Part shown: in pieces, positions 51,297 to 59,165 of the stretch
Layout: each line of letters opens with the position of its first letter
Numbering within the stretch: position 1 is the first letter of the stretch
Virus record (IMG/VR): IMGVR_UViG_3300043399_000272
Coordinates: 186,001-250,000 of that record
From: a virus
Length of the DNA: 64,000 nucleotides
Strand: one strand, 5' to 3'
The notes under the pieces: generated by a model
Seen by the model: only the letters and a program-made list of their open reading frames with translations
Told to the model about the DNA's origin: nothing
Database searches by the model: none
Position numbers and translations under genes: made by a program

Positions 51297-51533
51297 ATGC
51301 AACACCCATTCATAAACGATCTTAGTGGTAAGTCTATGGAAGACTTGCAAAACACAATCCAAGAACTAACCAAAAAATTAAATTTTGTATATAGGACTCA
51401 GAACGGTCCTATGATATCGCAAATCCAAATGGTTTTAGAAAGTTACAAAACTGAGTACACCAAACGAATGGATGATATCTACAAAAAACAAAACTTAACA
51501 AATAAAATTAACATTTCCAACGATAATAAATGA
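51297..51533 (+). CDS. small conserved coiled-coil protein
   Basis: 78 residues starting MQHPFINDLSGKSMEDL. Two helices, 'EDLQNTIQELTKKLNFVYR' and 'ISQIQMVLESYKTEYTKRM'. This type is widespread in T4-like marine phages without known function. ATG 51297 chosen because the late box sits at the leaderless distance; overlaps the next gene by four bases. Confidence 0.8.
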   Translation: MQHPFINDLSGKSMEDLQNTIQELTKKLNFVYRTQNGPMISQIQMVLESYKTEYTKRMDDIYKKQNLTNKINISNDNK

Positions 51534-52129
51534 CAGCCCGAGTACAGCGAAACTTTGAGTTTGTGGCAGGTGTATTCATTGACAATGAGTTGCACATGAA
51601 TGTATACGACATAGAAGTCAATTTCTTCATTGAAACTGACAGCATCTATGAACAAAATATTGCCCTTGACAGAATAAAATATTTGTTTATTGAAAAAATA
51701 GAAAATGCAATTTTTATAAATGAGACAGAATCGGTAATTTTTGAGAAAATATCTAATTTAGGTTTAAAATGTGTGCAACTACCAGAAGATCCGTACGATC
51801 AAATTTTGGGAATCGCATTAATGGCAAAAATAGATTCTGTTATAGAAGACCGTTTAACTGTTTCTGATATAAGAATTTCTAGTAGGATGAGCGATGGTGT
51901 GAGCTATCTACACAGTATGGAAGAAAGTAGGGGTCCGCTCAGCGAAAAAGGTTGGTGGAATGATTCAAGCCCGAATACATCAACTAAACCCACAAAAAAT
52001 AAAAAGGTTGTGAAGTTAAAAGAAATAACTACTAGTTGGGATGACTTACTGCTTGGTTGGCAACCACCGATAAAAAGACCCGATTCTGACGTTATTATGG
52101 TAGACTTTGATTCTAAAACGGATAAATGA
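51530..52129 (+). CDS. conserved phage protein, unknown
   Basis: 199 residues. 'FEFVAGVFIDNELHMNVYDI' and 'YEQNIALDRIKYLFIEKIEN' suggest an alpha/beta ferredoxin-like domain, followed by a Lys-rich linker and 'KEITTSWDDLLLGWQPP'. Found near the co-chaperonin in related phages. No function known. Confidence 0.75.
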   Translation: MTARVQRNFEFVAGVFIDNELHMNVYDIEVNFFIETDSIYEQNIALDRIKYLFIEKIENAIFINETESVIFEKISNLGLKCVQLPEDPYDQILGIALMAKIDSVIEDRLTVSDIRISSRMSDGVSYLHSMEESRGPLSEKGWWNDSSPNTSTKPTKNKKVVKLKEITTSWDDLLLGWQPPIKRPDSDVIMVDFDSKTDK

Positions 52130-52132
52130 TAT

Positions 52133-52161
52133 TTGCTTTTTTGTAATAAGTCTGCTAAACT
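52133..52161 (+). promoter_or_regulatory. sigma70 promoter (extended -10), near-leaderless
   Basis: TTGCTT at 52133-52138, 17-base spacer, TGC then TAAACT at 52156-52161. Predicted start is within a base of the ATG at 52169. No SD. Confidence 0.72.
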
Positions 52162-52168
52162 AGTAGCA

Positions 52169-52675
52169 ATGAAAACTGACCAGTATAGCCGACAGATTTT
52201 ATCAGAAGATGATTTGTGTGACATTTTCCTACGAAATCCAGAACACAAACTATCAACGGTATTAACCGATACAGTAATACATTTTCATCCAGATTTAGAA
52301 TTAAATAATACTTTTCATACAACAGAACCTACTACACAAACTATCAGCGTGTCAGAATTTGATGATATAAATCAATCAACATGGTTTATGCCTGATGAAT
52401 ATAAGTCAATGGATATTGCTAAATATCTTTTAGATTTATGCACCTCAGATGAAGAATTACAGCGTGTAGGTAAAGAACTTATTCTTTATCAAGAAAGGAA
52501 TATGTTTCCCTTGCTTAGATTCTGCAAATACTTGGTAGACACAATGAGAGCTAATAATGTAGTATGGGGAGTAGGTAGGGGAAGCAGTGTTAGTAGTTAT
52601 GTACTGTTTTTGCTAGGAGTACATAAGATAAATTCAATATATTACGATTTGGATGTAGAAGAATTTTTAAAATAA
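52169..52675 (+). CDS. DnaE-like polymerase fragment: GRGS part of palm (first half)
   Basis: 168 residues from ATG 52169. A helical N-terminal part is followed by 'NNVVWGVGRGSSVSSYVLFL' at 129-148 and 'SIYYDLDVEEFLK' at the very end. This is the DnaE sequence G-[IV]-x-V-G-x-G-R-G-S-x-x-x-S-L-V ... Y-D-L-x-F-E-R-F-L, which in a normal DnaE runs directly into P-D-I-D-I-D-F. That continuation is the gene at 16432. Leads the operon that includes GroES and gp44. Confidence 0.78.
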   Translation: MKTDQYSRQILSEDDLCDIFLRNPEHKLSTVLTDTVIHFHPDLELNNTFHTTEPTTQTISVSEFDDINQSTWFMPDEYKSMDIAKYLLDLCTSDEELQRVGKELILYQERNMFPLLRFCKYLVDTMRANNVVWGVGRGSSVSSYVLFLLGVHKINSIYYDLDVEEFLK

Positions 52676-52721
52676 ACGATGTTTTTCAATAATTAAATAC
52701 TTATTTAACAGGAGAGTTGCT

Positions 52722-53024
52722 ATGCCATTACATAGAACAGCACAAGGTAAAATGATAGATATGTCATCTATCGTTGCAAAAAATGAGAAAGTCAGAGCAG
52801 TGGGTAACATGAATGTTAATGCACGAGGAGATATTCTCGACAGCAATAACAAAGTTATCAAAGACAACAACAAAAGAGTAAAGGCTAATTATCAAAAAGT
52901 CGTTAGCAAGGCACCGGCAAAGCCAGCACCCTCGCAGCCCGCCCCAGTTAAGTCTCAACCAGTAGAACAATTAACTAAAGAAGAAAGAGAAATTTTTGAT
53001 GATGATGAGGATTTTGAAAAGTGA
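52722..53024 (+). CDS. small conserved protein, unknown
   Basis: 100 residues starting MPLHRTAQGKMIDMSSIV. Conserved front ('NEKVRAVGNMNVNARGDIL'), then a Pro/Ala-rich linker and an acidic end ('EIFDDDEDFEK'). Known from T4-like marine phages without function. The Gly/Asn-rich middle and acidic tail suggest a flexible adaptor. SD CAGGAGAG precedes the ATG; overlaps GroES by four bases. Confidence 0.8.
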   Translation: MPLHRTAQGKMIDMSSIVAKNEKVRAVGNMNVNARGDILDSNNKVIKDNNKRVKANYQKVVSKAPAKPAPSQPAPVKSQPVEQLTKEEREIFDDDEDFEK

Positions 53025-53392
53025 AAAAAGCAGCATTTGACCCGCATAAGATATCCAAAAGCAAATTCAAACCATTAGGTGAACATGTAATTGTTTATGA
53101 TATGGTATTTGACGAACGTATTACTAGAAGCGGAATCATCATACCCAACGATGACATGAAATCTCAAGGAATCAGACCACGCTGGGCACAAATCTATGCT
53201 GTAGGACCTGATCAGAAAGACCCTGAATTAGTACCCGGAAAATGGATTTGCGTCAGCCATGGTCGCTGGACGAGAGGAGTACAAATTGAAGATGAAACGG
53301 GTAAACACACTATACGCCGAGTTGACATTAATGATATACTGTTAGTCAGTGACGAACCCGTCAATGACATGACAATGAGTGATAAGGTATAA
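53021..53392 (+). CDS. GroES-like co-chaperonin (gp31 role)
   Basis: 123 residues. 'FKPLGEHVIVYDMVFDERIT' then 'SGIIIPNDD' (mobile-loop region), 'AQIYAVGPDQKDPELVPGKW' and 'VDINDILLV' follow the GroES beta-barrel order with a short insert. T4 gp31 replaces host GroES for folding the capsid protein; this protein probably does the same but resembles cellular GroES more than gp31. GTG start at 53021 overlaps the previous gene by 4 bases. Confidence 0.82.
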   Translation: MKKAAFDPHKISKSKFKPLGEHVIVYDMVFDERITRSGIIIPNDDMKSQGIRPRWAQIYAVGPDQKDPELVPGKWICVSHGRWTRGVQIEDETGKHTIRRVDINDILLVSDEPVNDMTMSDKV

Positions 53393-53394
53393 TT

Positions 53395-53706
53395 ATGAAA
53401 TGGTTTTACAAATGGCTAGGGTCTAAGATTCACGATTCTCAATATAGTGACGAGGCAATCCCTCAAATATTAGGAACCACTAAAGCCAATAGAGCAAGAA
53501 GAAGTTTGGTCAGTGAATCCGAGGATTTAAGTTCAGAACCCATTACGTTTAAAATGTTCAAGGCAAGCGGCGGCTGGGCAATTGAGTTTAGACAATACGA
53601 CAACCGAAATGATAGAGTTGACGTTAATTTATATGTAGTGAATGATGAACAAGAATTAGGAAAGCATATTTCACAAATTATTACTATGGAGGCATTAAAA
53701 AGATGA
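53395..53706 (+). CDS. small conserved protein, unknown
   Basis: 103 residues. Basic N-terminus 'MKWFYKWLGSKI', then a beta domain 'ITFKMFKASGGWAIEFRQYD' and 'VDVNLYVVNDEQELGKHI'. The C-terminal half is a known conserved block in T4-like cyanophages. Overlaps the BI-1 gene by four bases. No function known. Confidence 0.75.
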   Translation: MKWFYKWLGSKIHDSQYSDEAIPQILGTTKANRARRSLVSESEDLSSEPITFKMFKASGGWAIEFRQYDNRNDRVDVNLYVVNDEQELGKHISQIITMEALKR

Positions 53707-54389
53707 GTTATTCAGATACATTGATATATCGCAGTGCGGCTCAAATCAACGAAGCAATGGGTCGTGTGTATGGCTACATGGGACTTGCTACATTGGTAAG
53801 TTTGTTTGTAAGCTATGTAGTAGGTTCCAGTCCAGAACTTGTGCAATTTTTCTTCACGGGGTGGATGAAGTGGGTAACTATTCTTTCTCCACTTGTAGCA
53901 GTTGTATTAATTACGATTGCATTGAATAGTAATCCCCCGAAAGAAATGGCACTGTTTATGCTAGTACTCTTTGCTGGCATCATGGGCTTGAGTTTTGCAG
54001 TAATCTTTGCTGTCTACACAATGGCAAGTATTGTTAGCGCATTTATGGGGTCAGCAGTGCTATTTGGAACTATGAGCATTTATGGTTACTTTACTAAACA
54101 AAGTTTAGATAGTCTGGGCAAGTTTCTATTTGTAGGCTTGATTGCAATTGTGATTGCTAGTATAATCAATCTTTTCATAGGAAGCACAGTGGGACAGATG
54201 GTAATTTCTGCACTTGCAGTTATTATCTTCTTGGGACTTACAGCCTATGATACACAAAAAATCCGTGAACAATTAATGGATTCTAGTGACTCGACTGTTG
54301 CAGAAGTCTCCGGAGCATTAACATTGTACCTAGATTTCATTAATATATTCTTGTCGTTGTTACAACTTTTTGGCAATAAGAAAGACTAA
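53703..54389 (+). CDS. Bax-inhibitor-1/YccA-family membrane protein
   Basis: 228 residues with seven hydrophobic segments. 'INEAMGRVYGYMGLATLVS' at the start, 'GLSFAVIFAVYTMASI', 'FGTMSIYGYFTKQSLDSLG', and the C-terminal 'GLTAYDTQKIRE' with 'GALTLYLDFINIFLSLLQLF' are the hallmarks of the family. Bacterial YccA binds and slows the membrane protease FtsH; others leak calcium. Here it is encoded directly before gp44. Probably acts in the host inner membrane. Confidence 0.9.
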   Translation: MSYSDTLIYRSAAQINEAMGRVYGYMGLATLVSLFVSYVVGSSPELVQFFFTGWMKWVTILSPLVAVVLITIALNSNPPKEMALFMLVLFAGIMGLSFAVIFAVYTMASIVSAFMGSAVLFGTMSIYGYFTKQSLDSLGKFLFVGLIAIVIASIINLFIGSTVGQMVISALAVIIFLGLTAYDTQKIREQLMDSSDSTVAEVSGALTLYLDFINIFLSLLQLFGNKKD

Positions 54390-55313
54390 ATGAAGAATCA
54401 ACTTTGGGTAGAGAAATACAGACCGCAATCAGTAAAAGAGTACGTCTTTGTAAATGACAGTCAAAAGCAACAAGTAGAAGGCTGGATTAAAAACGAATCT
54501 ATTCCTCACTTGTTGCTCAGTGGTGATCCTGGTACAGGTAAAACTACACTAGCAAAAGTTCTTATACACGAACTTGGTATTGAAGATTATGATGTACTAG
54601 AAATTAACGCAAGTCGTGAAAACTCTGTGGATGTAGTCAGAGACAAAATAGTTGGCTTTGTACAAACAATGCCTTTTGGTAAGTTCAAAGTCGTGTTGCT
54701 AGACGAGGCTGATTATTTGACTCCGGCAGGTCAGGCGGCGTTGCGTAATGATATGGAAGCATATCATGCGACTGCTAGATTTATTTTGACTTGTAATTAT
54801 CAGCATAGAATTATTCCTGCGCTAAAAAGCAGATGCCACGAGTTTCACATCAGTAAAACAGACAAAACTGAGTTTACAGCTAGAGTAGCTACTGTTTTAG
54901 TGACTGAAAATGTAGAATTTGATTTAGATACATTGGATAGTTATGTTGGAGCTACTTATCCTGATTTGCGTAAATGTTTGAATCAAGTTCAAGTAAATAG
55001 TAGTAGTGGTAAATTATTAGCGTCAGTTAATCAAACTAACAGTGAAGATGAACTATTGATTGAAGCAACTAACTGCTTTAAGAGTCAAAAAGTATTTGAG
55101 GGAAGGCAATTGTTGTTGCAATATCTAAGTTTGTATCCTACACGCATCGAAGATGTATACAGATGGATGTATAATAACTTAGACTTGTGGGGTAACACTA
55201 ATGAAAAACGTGATGCTAGTATTATCATTATTAGAAATGGTTTAGCTAATTTGAGTTTAGTGGGTATTCCTGAAATTTCACTAGCAGCCACTCTGATAGA
55301 GTTAACCAGTTAA
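54390..55313 (+). CDS. 44: sliding-clamp loader large subunit gp44
   Basis: 307 residues (T4 gp44 is 319). Opens 'LWVEKYRPQSVKEYV'; Walker A GDPGTGKT at 45-52; Walker B 'VVLLDEADYL' (DEAD at 105-108); arginine-finger motif S-R-C at 147-149. Loads the gp45 clamp with gp62. No gap to the BI-1 gene. gp62-like protein is at 7.5 kb, so the two loader genes are separated here. Confidence 0.94.
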   Translation: MKNQLWVEKYRPQSVKEYVFVNDSQKQQVEGWIKNESIPHLLLSGDPGTGKTTLAKVLIHELGIEDYDVLEINASRENSVDVVRDKIVGFVQTMPFGKFKVVLLDEADYLTPAGQAALRNDMEAYHATARFILTCNYQHRIIPALKSRCHEFHISKTDKTEFTARVATVLVTENVEFDLDTLDSYVGATYPDLRKCLNQVQVNSSSGKLLASVNQTNSEDELLIEATNCFKSQKVFEGRQLLLQYLSLYPTRIEDVYRWMYNNLDLWGNTNEKRDASIIIIRNGLANLSLVGIPEISLAATLIELTS

Positions 55314-55321
55314 GGATTATT

Positions 55322-55576
55322 ATGAGATACATGTTAATTACATATTATAAAAAAGCCGGTGGTCAGATTGACGAACAGGTTGAAATTTCTAGAAATTTAA
55401 AACCTAAGGATCATTCTACTTGTAATGTTATTATGGACTTCAAAGAAAAGAAAGTCGAAAAATGCGTGATTGAAGGACAAACACTAACAAAAGAGTGGAA
55501 CCAACTACGTGATTATTACTTTAAAGTATATCCTGATGTAGTTGAAAAAATAGAAAAACTTATGAACGAGAGCTAA
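55322..55576 (+). CDS. small conserved protein after gp44
   Basis: 84 residues starting MRYMLITYYKKAGGQIDEQV. 'STCNVIMDFKEKKVEKCVIE' is a strongly conserved block in T4-like cyanophages. Probably one alpha/beta domain. Same position relative to gp44 in relatives. Function unknown. Ends inside the terminator stem. Confidence 0.82.
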   Translation: MRYMLITYYKKAGGQIDEQVEISRNLKPKDHSTCNVIMDFKEKKVEKCVIEGQTLTKEWNQLRDYYFKVYPDVVEKIEKLMNES

Positions 55577-55600
55577 AAAGGGGCGTTAAGCCCCTTTTTT
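55575..55600 (+). terminator. bidirectional terminator between convergent genes
   Basis: Stem AAAAAGGGGC (55575-55584) with GCCCCTTTTT (55590-55599), loop GTTAA. Contains the last bases of the plus-strand gene's stop and the first base of the PhoH stop on the minus strand. Confidence 0.93.
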
Positions 55601-56390
55601 ATGAGTATAATTTTAAAACGTGCTCAATAATTTTATGCCGTTGAACATCTTGCAGTTCAAACTCGCATAACTGCAACCCTGGAATCACCCCCTTTCTCAA
55701 TCGATTTTGTAAGTCTAGTAGCCCATTGTCGGCTGTTTTTCTATCGGCTTGCTCAATGTCACCAGTAATTACAATCTTACTGCCAACGCCGATCCTAGTC
55801 ATAATCATTTTGAGTTGACCAGGGGTTGCATTTTGAGATTCGTCTAATATTATATAACTATTTTTAAAGTTTCGACCTCGGCAAAATGCTAGGGGTGCAA
55901 TTTCCACTATTTGTTCGTCTAGCATGCGGGTGATTTCACGCATTGTATAATATTCACGTAACACATCTAACAACGGTCTTGTCCAGGGTTCCATCTTTTG
56001 ATTTAAGTCACCGGGTAAGAAACCGTGTTCTTCTTCCTCTACACCTACTGCAGGTCTTGATAAGATGATCCTATCAACTTCACCTTCTTTTAGTGCTTTG
56101 ATGGCTGCTTGCATAGCTAGATAAGTCTTGCCTGTTCCAGCAGGACCGCTAACTACTACAATATCAGTATCAGCATCAGTTAATGCGGAGATATATTTTT
56201 TTTGATTAATTGTCTTTGCGCTTAAATTAACCGGTCTAGAGTTAGATTTAGTGCGACTATGATCAAAATTAATAGTTTTTGATTCTTTCGTGTAAAATGT
56301 GGGTGTGTCTTCGTAATTGTATTTGTCGGTTTGTGTGTATCGTGTGTCTATTTGTTGTTTGCGTAAAGCGCCTGTTTTTCTCTTTCCCAA
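55599..56390 (-). CDS. phoH: PhoH-like P-loop ATPase
   Basis: 263 residues. Walker A GPAGTGKT at about 82-89, 'RIILSRPAVGVEEEEHGFLP', Walker B 'SYIILDESQN', 'MIMTRIGVGSKIVITGD' are PhoH blocks. Common in marine phages; the cellular gene is phosphate-regulated and linked to RNA metabolism. The start is TTG at 56390, supported by GGAG 6 bases upstream; the gene is alone on the minus strand. A 75-residue basic N-terminal region precedes the ATPase. Confidence 0.92.
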   Translation of the reverse strand: MGKRKTGALRKQQIDTRYTQTDKYNYEDTPTFYTKESKTINFDHSRTKSNSRPVNLSAKTINQKKYISALTDADTDIVVVSGPAGTGKTYLAMQAAIKALKEGEVDRIILSRPAVGVEEEEHGFLPGDLNQKMEPWTRPLLDVLREYYTMREITRMLDEQIVEIAPLAFCRGRNFKNSYIILDESQNATPGQLKMIMTRIGVGSKIVITGDIEQADRKTADNGLLDLQNRLRKGVIPGLQLCEFELQDVQRHKIIEHVLKLYS

Positions 56391-56493
56391 AATATACTCC
56401 TTTTATTGTGAAAGCCGAGTTCTCATAACACTCAGAGATATTTAAAACCTCATAACAAGCCTAAACTAGTAGAGTTTTAACGCATTTTTTAAT

Positions 56494-56501
56494 GATAAAT
56501 A
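56494..56501 (+). promoter_or_regulatory. late promoter box (GATAAATA), upstream copy
   Basis: First of two boxes in front of the gene at 56564, 62 bases before its ATG. The 56391-56490 stretch between PhoH and this box holds nothing else I can name. Confidence 0.65.
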
Positions 56502-56548
56502 TTAGGCTAAGGGTTTTGTTCAAAGCATTTACGTATTCATACATATTT

Positions 56549-56556
56549 GATAAATA
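56549..56556 (+). promoter_or_regulatory. late promoter box (GATAAATA), near-leaderless
   Basis: Second box, 7 bases before the ATG at 56564, so the leader would be about two bases. Confidence 0.75.
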
Positions 56557-56563
56557 CAATACT

Positions 56564-57172
56564 ATGAGCAAACTAAAAGCCGACGACTTTTTTAACAATA
56601 TTGATTTCCCTAGCATTGTTGATACTATCAAGGGTGTGTATTCCAGTGACGGCGCAATGAGCGCATTATTGGACTTCGAGCGAGTTCTTGACGAAAGTGA
56701 TCTATACGCATACAAGAATTGGGACTTAGGGGAATTAGTATCCGGTCCTGATGTGAAACGCTACACTGTTTCTTGCATGTTTATGTACCCACTAAAATTA
56801 ATGCCTGATCCAAGAGGTGCATTAAGATTACTAGGAGTAGGGTGCAATCTACAATTTAAGAAAACTAAAATAAAAGTACCGGTTGCTATTAAAGATCCAG
56901 GGGACTATAAAGCGGGAACCCACTTTCCGAAAATGACGGAAAAAGAAATCTGGTTAGTAAGAATTGAAATCCCCAAAACTCTAATGGATGATATTCGTGA
57001 AGGATCTATTGATTTAGCAGGTCAAAGCATTGACTTAGAAGAATTAGATAATGCATATGAGGAAGATTTAGATAAAGAATCTGCACAAGGACAAGAAGAC
57101 CAGGCGCAACAGCCTCAAGGAATGCAGCCAGCCCCAGCAGCCGGCACCCCACCAGCATTGCCAGGATTATAA
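56564..57172 (+). CDS. conserved structural-type protein
   Basis: 202 residues from ATG 56564. 'ADDFFNNIDFPSIVDTIKGV', 'SALLDFERVLDESDLYAYKN', 'WDLGELVSGPDV' and 'EIWLVRIEIPKTLMDDI' are conserved in T4-like marine phages, function unknown. C-terminal 40 residues are Gln/Pro/Ala-rich. Late-box control and the pair with the next gene suggest a virion or assembly protein. Confidence 0.75.
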   Translation: MSKLKADDFFNNIDFPSIVDTIKGVYSSDGAMSALLDFERVLDESDLYAYKNWDLGELVSGPDVKRYTVSCMFMYPLKLMPDPRGALRLLGVGCNLQFKKTKIKVPVAIKDPGDYKAGTHFPKMTEKEIWLVRIEIPKTLMDDIREGSIDLAGQSIDLEELDNAYEEDLDKESAQGQEDQAQQPQGMQPAPAAGTPPALPGL

Positions 57173-57173
57173 T

Positions 57174-57746
57174 ATGAAACAGATACTAGTTGAAGGTTTT
57201 GACTATCACGATTTAGTAGGTCAAATTTTCCCAGAAATATCAGTAGATGAGTATTCTGCAAAAATGGGATCAGATGACAACATTGTCACACTTGCATTTA
57301 CTGTTAAAGGTAAAGCCGTAGGTGAAGATTTGTCTGATTGGTTTGAACGCGGTTATATATGGGTATTAGATGCACAAGTGAGTGAGGGAGAAATCACTCC
57401 GGGAAAATACTTAGTGTTCGTTGAAATTGATAGAAGAATGGCTGTACCTGAAAGAATTGTTCAGCTTATAGAAGATTTAGAAACATTGACAGACATGCCT
57501 CTTTCTGAATGGACTATTGAGGTAGATGATGAAAAACACAAAAATCCAACAGTTGAAGTGTTGAAATCAAAAATAATTTTGAGTCCTCATCAGTATAGAG
57601 AAAAGTACGGTACAGAAGAAGAACAAGAAAAAAAAGATGACAATAAGATTGATGAAATGAAAAATCTATCAGGATTAGATCCTAGCAAAAAGTTTAAAGA
57701 ACCTGATAGTTTATTAAAAGATTTTATTGCAAAAGCAGGACTATAA
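57174..57746 (+). CDS. conserved structural-type protein
   Basis: 190 residues. 'FDYHDLVGQIFPEISVDEYS', 'VTLAFTVKGKAVGEDLSDWF' and 'YIWVLDAQVSEGEITPGKYL' then an acidic/basic C-terminal arm. Partner of the preceding gene (one-base gap). 'MPLSEWTIEVDDEKH' is a distinct loop. No function known. Confidence 0.75.
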   Translation: MKQILVEGFDYHDLVGQIFPEISVDEYSAKMGSDDNIVTLAFTVKGKAVGEDLSDWFERGYIWVLDAQVSEGEITPGKYLVFVEIDRRMAVPERIVQLIEDLETLTDMPLSEWTIEVDDEKHKNPTVEVLKSKIILSPHQYREKYGTEEEQEKKDDNKIDEMKNLSGLDPSKKFKEPDSLLKDFIAKAGL

Positions 57747-57756
57747 GGAGAAAAAG

Positions 57757-58344
57757 ATGCCACAAACTTTACTAGCTAGAAAATCAGGTTCACAAGATAT
57801 GGCAATTGCCACAGATGATGAAGCACATCAACAACTAGCAACAGATCCTTCTATTCCACAATTTCCTGAAAGTAATAGTTTTGGAGCATCAAATGGATTC
57901 AATGTATCATCAAGCAACACTTCAGCATTTGGCTCTTCTCCGTCAGCAGGATTCGGCTCCTCACCCAGCTATTCCGCACCATCAAGTAGCATTGGCGGAA
58001 GCATGTCTGGAAGCGTACCTCAACCAAATCTCACCCAAGCAGGTTCAAATGCCGCCCAGGGTGCAGACGTATTAGTTCAGCACGATAAAGAAAGTTCAGA
58101 CTGGATAAACAAAAAATGGCGTCCTGCAATGGGATGGATGTACATGTTAACATGTACTGTTGACTTTGTTGTATTCCCAGTTTTATGGTCGCTATTGCAG
58201 GCATTGAGTAAAGGTTCCGTCACAAGTCAGTGGCAACCACTTACATTGCAAGGTGCAGGATTGTATCATATTGCAATGGGTGCTGTATTAGGTATCGCAG
58301 CATACGGTCGAACAAAAGAAAAACTCGAAGGCGCTGCAAAATAA
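57757..58344 (+). CDS. holin (3-TM GTA-type) with long Ser/Gly-rich N-terminus
   Basis: 195 residues from ATG 57757 (AAGGAG upstream). Residues about 116-195 carry 'WRPAMGWMYMLTCTVDF', 'FPVLWSLLQ' and 'PLTLQGAGLYHIAMGAVLGI' then 'YGRTKEK', the pattern of the 3-TM holins of gene-transfer-agent type. The first 100 residues are Ser/Gly/Pro-rich and disordered, which is not usual for a holin. Partner of the GH19 endolysin at 47.7 kb. Confidence 0.8.
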   Translation: MPQTLLARKSGSQDMAIATDDEAHQQLATDPSIPQFPESNSFGASNGFNVSSSNTSAFGSSPSAGFGSSPSYSAPSSSIGGSMSGSVPQPNLTQAGSNAAQGADVLVQHDKESSDWINKKWRPAMGWMYMLTCTVDFVVFPVLWSLLQALSKGSVTSQWQPLTLQGAGLYHIAMGAVLGIAAYGRTKEKLEGAAK

Positions 58345-58347
58345 ATA

Positions 58348-58376
58348 TTGACACTTGCACAATAATGTGCTAACAT
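58348..58376 (+). promoter_or_regulatory. sigma70 promoter (extended -10), leaderless, for dnaJ
   Basis: TTGACA at 58348-58353, 17-base spacer, TGC then TAACAT at 58371-58376. Predicted start 58383 is the A of the dnaJ ATG. Confidence 0.82.
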
Positions 58377-58382
58377 CAATAT

Positions 58383-59165
58383 ATGACCGATTATTACCAA
58401 ACTTTGGGTGTAGCGAAAAATGCTACACCGCAAGACATTAAAAAGGCATACCGTCGTTTAGCAGGAATACACCATCCAGACAAAGGCGGTGACACTTCCA
58501 AGTTCCAAGAAATCCAAACAGCATATGAAACGTTGAGCGATCCAAAAAAGAGACAAGAGTACGACAACCCTAGTTCGTTTGGTCCTTTCAATGATCGGCA
58601 CGGGTTCCATTTTAACTTTAATGGGTTTAACATTAATGATCTTTTCGGAGCAGCGTTTAGTCAAGGATTCAGACAACCTCAAATGCCTAGTTACCGCACG
58701 ACTGTACTGGTTACTTTAGAACAAGCATATTCGGGTTCAGAACAAACATTGCAATTCAATGCAGATGGGCAGCGACAAGTCGTAAAAATTCAAGTACCCA
58801 AAGGTGTCACTGATGGACAAACATTAAGGTATGAAAATCTTATTAAAAATGCTATCTTACTAGTTGAATTTAGAATTCAGCCGCACCCTACATTCGAGCG
58901 TGACGGTTCTAATTTATATAGCATTCAAGATATCGATGTTTTGGATTTGATAATCGGAACTGAAATTAGATTTACTGCTATTTCGGGCAAAGTATTAACT
59001 GTAAAAGTGCCACCTAAAACACAGCCCGGTGCTAAGCTACGAATTCAAAATGAGGGGATGCCAGTTAATAATGGTTTCGGAGACCAATATATCTTGCTAA
59101 AACCGTTCATACCTGATAAAATAGACAATCGAATTATTGATAGCATTTTGCAATCAAGAGCCTGA
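58383..59165 (+). CDS. DnaJ/CbpA-like co-chaperone
   Basis: 260 residues. J-domain at 4-63 with the required H-P-D ('AGIHHPDKGG') and 'AYETLSDPKKRQEYD'. A short Gly/Phe-rich linker ('FGPFNDRHGFHFNFNGFNIN') leads to the two C-terminal substrate-binding beta domains; the zinc-finger is absent, as in CbpA. Should stimulate the host DnaK. Leaderless by promoter position. Followed by the ClpA-like unfoldase after 25 bases. Confidence 0.92.
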   Translation: MTDYYQTLGVAKNATPQDIKKAYRRLAGIHHPDKGGDTSKFQEIQTAYETLSDPKKRQEYDNPSSFGPFNDRHGFHFNFNGFNINDLFGAAFSQGFRQPQMPSYRTTVLVTLEQAYSGSEQTLQFNADGQRQVVKIQVPKGVTDGQTLRYENLIKNAILLVEFRIQPHPTFERDGSNLYSIQDIDVLDLIIGTEIRFTAISGKVLTVKVPPKTQPGAKLRIQNEGMPVNNGFGDQYILLKPFIPDKIDNRIIDSILQSRA

